DNA from: Anaeromyxobacter dehalogenans
GTDB taxonomy: Bacteria > Myxococcota_A > UBA9042 > DTJE01
NCBI GenBank assembly: GCA_020722625.1
Contig: DYKK01000071.1
Location: forward strand, 1 to 11,691
Reading direction: 5' to 3'
Length of the DNA stretch: 11,691 nt
Below are positions 7,817-11,691 of the stretch, piece after piece. Every line of letters starts with the position of its first letter. The first letter of the stretch is position 1. Below the pieces are notes generated by a model. It was given only the letters and a program-made list of their open reading frames with translations. It was not told the DNA's origin and did no database searches. A program made the translations under genes and the position numbers.

Positions 7817-8062
7817 GTGCGGACAAACGTGGTCCTGGACGCGGCGAAGGTATCGGTCCTGATGAGGCTCCTGGGGACGAAGACGAAGACCGCCGCGGTC
7901 GCCCGCGCGGTCGAGGAGCAGATCCGGCGCGAGAAACTGAAGCGCCTCGCGCGGTTGCTCGGCCGCGTGGCCGTGGACGAGGACGCCCTCGCCGGCCTGG
8001 AGGCGGCGGAGGTCGATCAGATGGGGCGGGTCTTCGGGAAGGAGGACGGCCGCGGTGGATGA
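7817..8062 (+). CDS. vapB: VapB family antitoxin
   Basis: An 81-residue antitoxin of the VapB type. Its N-terminus, RTNVVLDAAKVSVLMRLLGTKTK, has the short strand and helix pattern of a ribbon-helix-helix DNA-binding domain, followed by the helix TAAVARAVEEQIRREKLKRL. The C-terminal half, rich in acidic residues, should wrap the toxin. The GTG start at 7817 is chosen because it begins the conserved (M)RTNVVLD block and has GAGGGG just upstream. A TTG 11 codons earlier is also open but adds residues unlike the family. It overlaps vapC by eight bases, so the pair is co-translated. The VapBC complex normally represses its own promoter, which would lie in the AT-richer stretch 7736-7816; I see no convincing -35/-10 pair there. 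Confidence 0.88.
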   Translation: MRTNVVLDAAKVSVLMRLLGTKTKTAAVARAVEEQIRREKLKRLARLLGRVAVDEDALAGLEAAEVDQMGRVFGKEDGRGG

Positions 8063-8444
8063 GCCGCGCATCCTGATCGACACGTCCGTGTGGGTGGACG
8101 CCTTGCGCGGGCGGAGGCGGGAGATGACCGAGGCGGTGCGGGACCTGCTGAACCGCGACCGGGTGGTCACCTGCGACGTGGTCGTGGCCGAGTTGCGCGT
8201 CGGCCTGCGCGAACAGGAACGTGCGCGTGTCCTGGGGCTCCTGGACGCCGTCCCCAGGGTCGGCGTGGATGCGTCCGACTGGGACGAGGCGGGCGACCTT
8301 GGGGCCAGGTTCCGGGCCCGGGGCGTGACCCTGCCACTGACCGACCTTCTCATCGCCCGGGTCTGTCTTCGACACGGGTTCGAACTACTCGCCTCGGACG
8401 ACCACTTCCGGTCCGTGGATGGGCTGGTGCTGCACCCGGTGTAG
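8055..8444 (+). CDS. vapC: VapC family PIN-domain ribonuclease toxin
   Basis: A 129-residue PIN-domain toxin. The four acidic residues that bind the catalytic metal are all visible: D9 in LIDTSVWVD, E46 in VVVAELRVG, D97 in LPLTDLLIA and D115 in ASDDHF. VapC toxins cleave tRNA or rRNA in the cytoplasm and are held inactive by VapB. The GTG start at 8055 lies inside the end of vapB (eight-base overlap, different frame), giving the usual MDEPRILIDTSVW beginning. The length is normal and nothing suggests inactivation. The pair sits between two copies of the penicillin-binding protein gene's 3' end, indicating that it arrived as a unit. Confidence 0.94.
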   Translation: MDEPRILIDTSVWVDALRGRRREMTEAVRDLLNRDRVVTCDVVVAELRVGLREQERARVLGLLDAVPRVGVDASDWDEAGDLGARFRARGVTLPLTDLLIARVCLRHGFELLASDDHFRSVDGLVLHPV

Positions 8445-8495
8445 CCGGAGGTGGGGCGTCTTGGATCCGGGGAACGTCCGGCATCCTGGTTCCCA

Positions 8496-8574
8496 CGCGG
8501 CGCCACGGGCGGCAACACCGCCGTGCCCCTGTTCGTGTCGTTGCTGCGCGCCTTGCGCGGGGCTGGACCGTGAG
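8496..8574 (+). repeat. Direct repeat, right copy (gene 3' end remnant)
   Basis: A second copy of the end of the penicillin-binding protein gene. In the corresponding frame it still reads RGATGGNTAVPLFVSLLRALRGAGP and stop, with a single Phe-to-Leu change against the left copy; the four base differences are at 8543, 8546, 8549 and 8564. No start or longer coding context precedes it, so it is a non-coding remnant. A weak inverted repeat GGGAAC/GTTCCC (8470-8494) lies at its left edge. Confidence 0.9.
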
Positions 8575-8600
8575 GAACGGCCGGGGGAACCGCGAGGGCC

Positions 8601-10070
8601 TCAGGGCTGCACGCCCACGGCGCCGACCATGTTCTGGAGCCCTGCGCCGAACGAGGTCAGGCCCAGGTCGGTGACCACGGCCCCCGGCGCGAACTGGACC
8701 TGACGGACGCCGGAGACCTCGCCGACCAGGACCCGTCCCTCGAGCAGGCCGCGGCGGATCAAGACGGCCTGGCCCGGGAGCGCGGGTTTCTTCCCCTGGT
8801 ACGCGACCTCGCCCTGCACCTGGAAGGGCGACGCGGGGTCTCCGGCGTCGTGGCGGACCACGAAGATCGCGTCCCCGTAGCCGCTGACCACGATCGCCGC
8901 GTCGCCGAACGGCGAGAAGGCGATGCCCACCGGGTCCTCGATCGGGGCGAGGACCTGTCGCGCCACAAGCCCCTCGCCCGCGACCTCGACCACGGCCACC
9001 CGGTCCCCGGTCCCCGAGAACAGGCTGTTGTCGCCGGCCAGCACGAAGCGCCCGTCCGGGCTCACGGCCATCGAGGCGATGATCGCGTCCGTGTCGGGGA
9101 AGCCCGACGCGCTCCCCAGCACAGAAGGGACCTCCCCCGACCAATCCGGCCCGCCCACCCCCCACTGCAACAGGTGGAAGTCGTGGCCCTCGGGGACCTC
9201 GAAGACGTCCTTGGCCGCGAGCACCGCGCGACCGGAGCCGTCTGGAAGGAATTCGAGCGCGTACGGGAGTTTCGCAGGCACGATTCGACCTTCGTCGCTG
9301 ACCTGCCCGTCGCACCCGATGCGGACACGATAGACGCCGCCGCCGATGTCGCGCCACTCCGAGTCCAGGACCCATGCAACCTCGCCCGAGGAGTCCATCA
9401 CCACGCGGGCCGCGTAGAACGACCCCTGGAACGCGGCGTGGACGACCTCGACGGCGTCCGGCCCCACCCGGAACACCCCCAGGGTCCCGTCGTCCTGGGC
9501 CGCGATCCCGATTGCTCCATCCGGGGTGAAGACCACCTCGCCCCACGCGGCGCGCCCCATCTCGAACCGGGGTCCTCCCGGGACCAGGACGCCGTCCTGA
9601 CTCAGGTCCGCGACCTCCCAGGACCCGGCAGGGTTTCCGTCCGCGTCGTAGGGGTGCGACACCACGACCTTGCGGGGCCGGTCCGCGGGGGCGGGCAGCC
9701 TGGGGCAGGGATTGGCCGGGGTGTCCGGCGCGGGGTCCTCCGCACCGGAAGACGGATCCTCGGGGCCGGGGTCGTGCGGGAGGTCCGGCGCGGGGTCCCG
9801 CCCCGGGTCCGGCCGGGAGTCCGGCGCGGGGTCCGGCGCCGTGTCGGCGGAGGGGCCGTGCCCGTCCTCCGGCGCCGGAGGGTCGGCGACACCCGCATCA
9901 AGGCGGGGTCCCGGGTCCACCGGGATCTCGATGGGGAGGTCGTTCCACGTCGAATCCATCCGGGTTTCCTGACCCGGGACGCCATCGTCCCGTTCATCGG
10001 CGCCGCTCCCACCACCCCCCCCGCATCCCACGACCCCGACGGCCACGAGGACCCATCGCCCTGTCCGCAT
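8601..10070 (-). CDS. Lipoprotein with beta-propeller-like body (internal start)
   Basis: The downstream part of the long frame makes sense as its own 489-residue gene. ATG 10070 has GGAGG (10077-10081) at an ideal six-base spacing. The first residues, MRTGRWVLVAVGVVGC, form a lipoprotein signal with lipobox VVGC (C16), followed by a Gly run. Next comes a Pro/Asp-rich linker with repeated DPAPD (to about residue 130). The remainder has repeated strand-like blocks, such as VVFTPDGAIGIAAQDDG, MAVSPDGRFVLAGDN and IAFSPFGDAAIVVSGYGD, that look like WD40/YVTN-type beta-propeller blades. This suggests a surface or periplasmic propeller protein; no enzymatic motif is recognised. It is in the same frame as the lipase, so it could be made separately from the internal start, as part of a fusion, or both. 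Confidence 0.65.
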   Translation of the reverse strand: MRTGRWVLVAVGVVGCGGGGGSGADERDDGVPGQETRMDSTWNDLPIEIPVDPGPRLDAGVADPPAPEDGHGPSADTAPDPAPDSRPDPGRDPAPDLPHDPGPEDPSSGAEDPAPDTPANPCPRLPAPADRPRKVVVSHPYDADGNPAGSWEVADLSQDGVLVPGGPRFEMGRAAWGEVVFTPDGAIGIAAQDDGTLGVFRVGPDAVEVVHAAFQGSFYAARVVMDSSGEVAWVLDSEWRDIGGGVYRVRIGCDGQVSDEGRIVPAKLPYALEFLPDGSGRAVLAAKDVFEVPEGHDFHLLQWGVGGPDWSGEVPSVLGSASGFPDTDAIIASMAVSPDGRFVLAGDNSLFSGTGDRVAVVEVAGEGLVARQVLAPIEDPVGIAFSPFGDAAIVVSGYGDAIFVVRHDAGDPASPFQVQGEVAYQGKKPALPGQAVLIRRGLLEGRVLVGEVSGVRQVQFAPGAVVTDLGLTSFGAGLQNMVGAVGVQP

Positions 10071-11195
10071 TCCACGCCTCCGGGACGCATTCCGACGTCG
10101 TGATATGGCCAGAGATAGAAACAACATCCCAACGAACACAAGAAGCCACACGACCGCCGACCCGGTGGGCCGACCCGAGGCCGAGCACCCGCCGAGCGAC
10201 GGGACGGGCCTTCCCCGGTCCCCGGACGTCCCGTGGTCGTCGCGAGCGGACCCCGGATCCGTTCCGCCATCCGGCCCGGCCGTCGGGTCGGCCTGCCGGA
10301 CCTCGGGCTCCGCCGGCCCGCGGTCGGGGCGGTCCTTTGGGCCGTCCAGGGTGTCGGGGCCCGCGATGTCGAGGTCGTCCCCCGCGGGTTCCCCGACGTC
10401 CGGCGCCTCGGGCGCCGCGTCCGCGACAGGCGGCTCGCACCCGGGCAGGCACTCCCATCCCGGGCCGTCCTCGTTCGCCCCGCCGGACAGCAGGGCGTCC
10501 CGGACGTACCCGTAGGACTCGTCCGACACGAGGATGCCGCCGTGCTCCGTGAACGGGGTCTGGACCTGGATGAGCTCGGCACCGGCCAGGGCCCCGCCCT
10601 CCGGCGGCACGATGATCTCGTCCCACGGCGACCAGACCGTCGTGTACAACACATCGCCCGGCGTCTCGTCGCACGCGAGCAGGTCCGCAAGCACGTCGTT
10701 TTCCTTCCAGCCGTCCGGGGTCGAGGGGATGCACATCTCGCGAGCCCCGCACGACAACGGGTCCAGGCACGCGACCACGGTCCCGTGATACGCCCCGGCC
10801 AGGGACACGACCTTGCGAACCCGGTGGACCCCGCACAGTTTCTTCAGGTAGTACAGGGTGTTCAACGCGCCCTCGCTGTGGGCCAGGATGTCCACGCGGT
10901 CCGCGCCGGTCCGTGCGATCAGGGCCTCCACCCACCCCGCAATCTCCTGCGCGTGCTCCGGGTCGCACCCGCGCACGTCCTTGAACGACGGGGTGTCCAG
11001 GTACTCCTCGGGCCAGCCGTCCTCCACGAGGTTCTTCTTCATCGTGGCCCACGTCGCGACCCCCGCGAGGTCGCTGACGAACCACCCGTGGACCATCAGG
11101 ACCGGCGTGCGCGTGTAGTCCGCGGTCTGGCCCGCCGGGACCGGTGAGGCCGCCGCCAGGACCGCAAGCGAAAGTCCCCACGACGCGCGCGACAT
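8601..11195 (-). CDS. Secreted lipase reading in frame into a lipoprotein
   Basis: An uninterrupted frame of 864 residues. Residues 1-22 form a signal peptide. Residues 30-235 are an alpha/beta hydrolase of the secreted lipase (EstA/lipase class 2) kind: oxyanion motif PVLMVHGWF, nucleophile S107 in AHSEGA, probable D192 in WSPWDEIIVP and H218 in TEHGG. It should hydrolyse lipid esters outside the inner membrane. Cysteine pairs suggest disulfides. A Pro/Asp/Gly-rich linker (241-333) leads to GGCSASG, a hydrophobic span (345-365) and two Arg clusters (RRRNASRRR), resembling a MYXO-CTERM surface-anchoring tail. That should end a protein, yet no stop follows and the frame continues into what looks like a separate lipoprotein (residue 376 on). 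Either the stop was lost, creating a fusion, or there is a sequence error. No strong ribosome binding site precedes ATG 11195. Confidence 0.75.
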   Translation of the reverse strand: MSRASWGLSLAVLAAASPVPAGQTADYTRTPVLMVHGWFVSDLAGVATWATMKKNLVEDGWPEEYLDTPSFKDVRGCDPEHAQEIAGWVEALIARTGADRVDILAHSEGALNTLYYLKKLCGVHRVRKVVSLAGAYHGTVVACLDPLSCGAREMCIPSTPDGWKENDVLADLLACDETPGDVLYTTVWSPWDEIIVPPEGGALAGAELIQVQTPFTEHGGILVSDESYGYVRDALLSGGANEDGPGWECLPGCEPPVADAAPEAPDVGEPAGDDLDIAGPDTLDGPKDRPDRGPAEPEVRQADPTAGPDGGTDPGSARDDHGTSGDRGRPVPSLGGCSASGRPTGSAVVWLLVFVGMLFLSLAISRRRNASRRRGMRTGRWVLVAVGVVGCGGGGGSGADERDDGVPGQETRMDSTWNDLPIEIPVDPGPRLDAGVADPPAPEDGHGPSADTAPDPAPDSRPDPGRDPAPDLPHDPGPEDPSSGAEDPAPDTPANPCPRLPAPADRPRKVVVSHPYDADGNPAGSWEVADLSQDGVLVPGGPRFEMGRAAWGEVVFTPDGAIGIAAQDDGTLGVFRVGPDAVEVVHAAFQGSFYAARVVMDSSGEVAWVLDSEWRDIGGGVYRVRIGCDGQVSDEGRIVPAKLPYALEFLPDGSGRAVLAAKDVFEVPEGHDFHLLQWGVGGPDWSGEVPSVLGSASGFPDTDAIIASMAVSPDGRFVLAGDNSLFSGTGDRVAVVEVAGEGLVARQVLAPIEDPVGIAFSPFGDAAIVVSGYGDAIFVVRHDAGDPASPFQVQGEVAYQGKKPALPGQAVLIRRGLLEGRVLVGEVSGVRQVQFAPGAVVTDLGLTSFGAGLQNMVGAVGVQP
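9723..9834 (-). repeat. In-frame repeats coding DPAPD
   Basis: The same 16 bases (plus strand GTCCGGCGCGGGGTCC) occur at 9723-9738, 9783-9798 and 9819-9834. The offsets (60 and 36) are multiples of three, and each copy codes DPAPD in the lipoprotein linker. They are low-complexity linker repeats, probably prone to length change by slippage or recombination. Confidence 0.7.
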
Positions 11196-11316
11196 GGCAC
11201 TACAAGCCTACCGCGTCCGCGACGGGGACGGAAGAAGGACCATGCCCAGCGAAATGGCAGGTGCGTCCGGACGGAGTCCTCTGCGGGGAAGCGGGAAAGC
11301 GCGTCGTTTCTAGGGG

Positions 11317-11387
<71 letters not shown>

Positions 11388-11408
11388 GTGGCGGCTCAAC
11401 GCACGGGA

Positions 11409-11437
11409 TGGATACGACAACGAGCCGGGATTGTCAA
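11409..11437 (-). promoter_or_regulatory. Promoter of tRNA-Cys
   Basis: The minus strand has a perfect -35 TTGACA (11432-11437), a 17-base spacer and a -10 TATCCA (11409-11414). Transcription would start near 11402, about 15 bases before the mature tRNA 5' end. Confidence 0.7.
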
Positions 11438-11621
11438 GCGCTACCCGTCCTCCAGGAAGAGGTCGTGGTAGGCGGCTTCGAGGCGCGCCCCAAGGAACCT
11501 CGCCGCCCCGAAAGCAATCCCGCGGCCAGAATCCGCCGTCAGATTTCACAACCCATTGAACCTATTGGCTTTGACGAGGATCCCCATTCACCACCATCTC
11601 ACGGCAGCAGGTGTGCGACTT

Positions 11622-11649
11622 CAATCCGAAATCCGCAATCCGAAATCCT
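11622..11649 (+). repeat. 14-base tandem repeat
   Basis: Two head-to-tail copies of CAATCCGAAATCCG (the second ends in T), which run straight into the hairpin at the right edge. The stretch 11438-11621 before it holds no gene that I can support. Confidence 0.7.
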
Positions 11650-11679
11650 GATTCGCCGCCCTGGAGGCGGCGAATCAGG
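11647..11679. repeat. Perfect 14-bp inverted repeat (hairpin)
   Basis: CCTGATTCGCCGCC (11647-11660), a five-base loop CTGGA, then GGCGGCGAATCAGG (11666-11679). It is followed at the window end by a smaller hairpin GGCG-GCTT-CGCC (11680-11691). No T-run follows, so it is not a typical intrinsic terminator on the plus strand. It may be a dispersed palindromic repeat or the end of a longer structure cut by the window edge. Confidence 0.75.
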
Positions 11680-11691
11680 GGCGGCTTCGCC

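Noticed and set aside
5949..7862. Long second plus-strand frame inside the penicillin-binding protein gene
   Set aside because: The product is Gly/Arg/Pro-rich without motifs, while the other frame has all the catalytic motifs; it is a shadow frame.
11388..11549. Small minus-strand frame ending within the tRNA
   Set aside because: It runs through the tRNA promoter and the tRNA itself, and shows no ribosome site or motif.

Overview
The window is GC-rich DNA (clearly above 65% G+C except around 1490-1880) from a bacterium that reads most like a Myxococcota/deltaproteobacterial relative. The grounds are strong GGAGG-type ribosome binding sites, a secreted lipase ending in a Cys-containing, membrane-anchor, Arg-cluster tail resembling the MYXO-CTERM sorting signal, and a lipoprotein with a Gly-rich start and an Asp/Pro-rich linker, a style common in that phylum. 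This placement is inference; no rRNA or marker gene is present.

Layout, left to right. (1) 1-3309 is accessory DNA: a HicB-HicA toxin-antitoxin pair on the minus strand (137-552) with its own promoter, a stretch with no intact gene but a decayed kelch-type repeat (about 868-1050), then a restriction-modification locus whose endonuclease is broken (1222-1732) while its adenine-N6 methyltransferase is intact (1729-3309). (2) 3365-7734 is a divergent pair: an unusual protein with two radical SAM Cys motifs and SPASM-like Cys clusters between them (minus strand), and a full-length class A penicillin-binding protein of the PBP1A type (plus strand). (3) 7657-8574 is a VapB-VapC toxin-antitoxin pair inserted just after the penicillin-binding protein gene and bracketed by two 79-bp direct copies of that gene's 3' end. 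(4) 8601-11195 on the minus strand is one uninterrupted reading frame that appears to hold two proteins: a secreted lipase with a C-terminal anchor, and a lipoprotein with a beta-propeller-like body that has its own ribosome binding site and lipobox. No stop codon separates them. (5) A tRNA-Cys(GCA) with a good promoter follows at 11317-11437, and the right edge holds a short tandem repeat running into a perfect 14-bp hairpin.

Functionally the cell-envelope genes (penicillin-binding protein, lipase, lipoprotein) look like the chromosomal background. The toxin-antitoxin pairs, the decayed restriction system and the kelch remnant look like additions. No integrase, transposase or CRISPR array is visible. 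I see no complete, clearly new multi-gene system. The most unusual points are the stop-less lipase/lipoprotein fusion, the gene-end duplication around vapBC, and the double radical SAM architecture.
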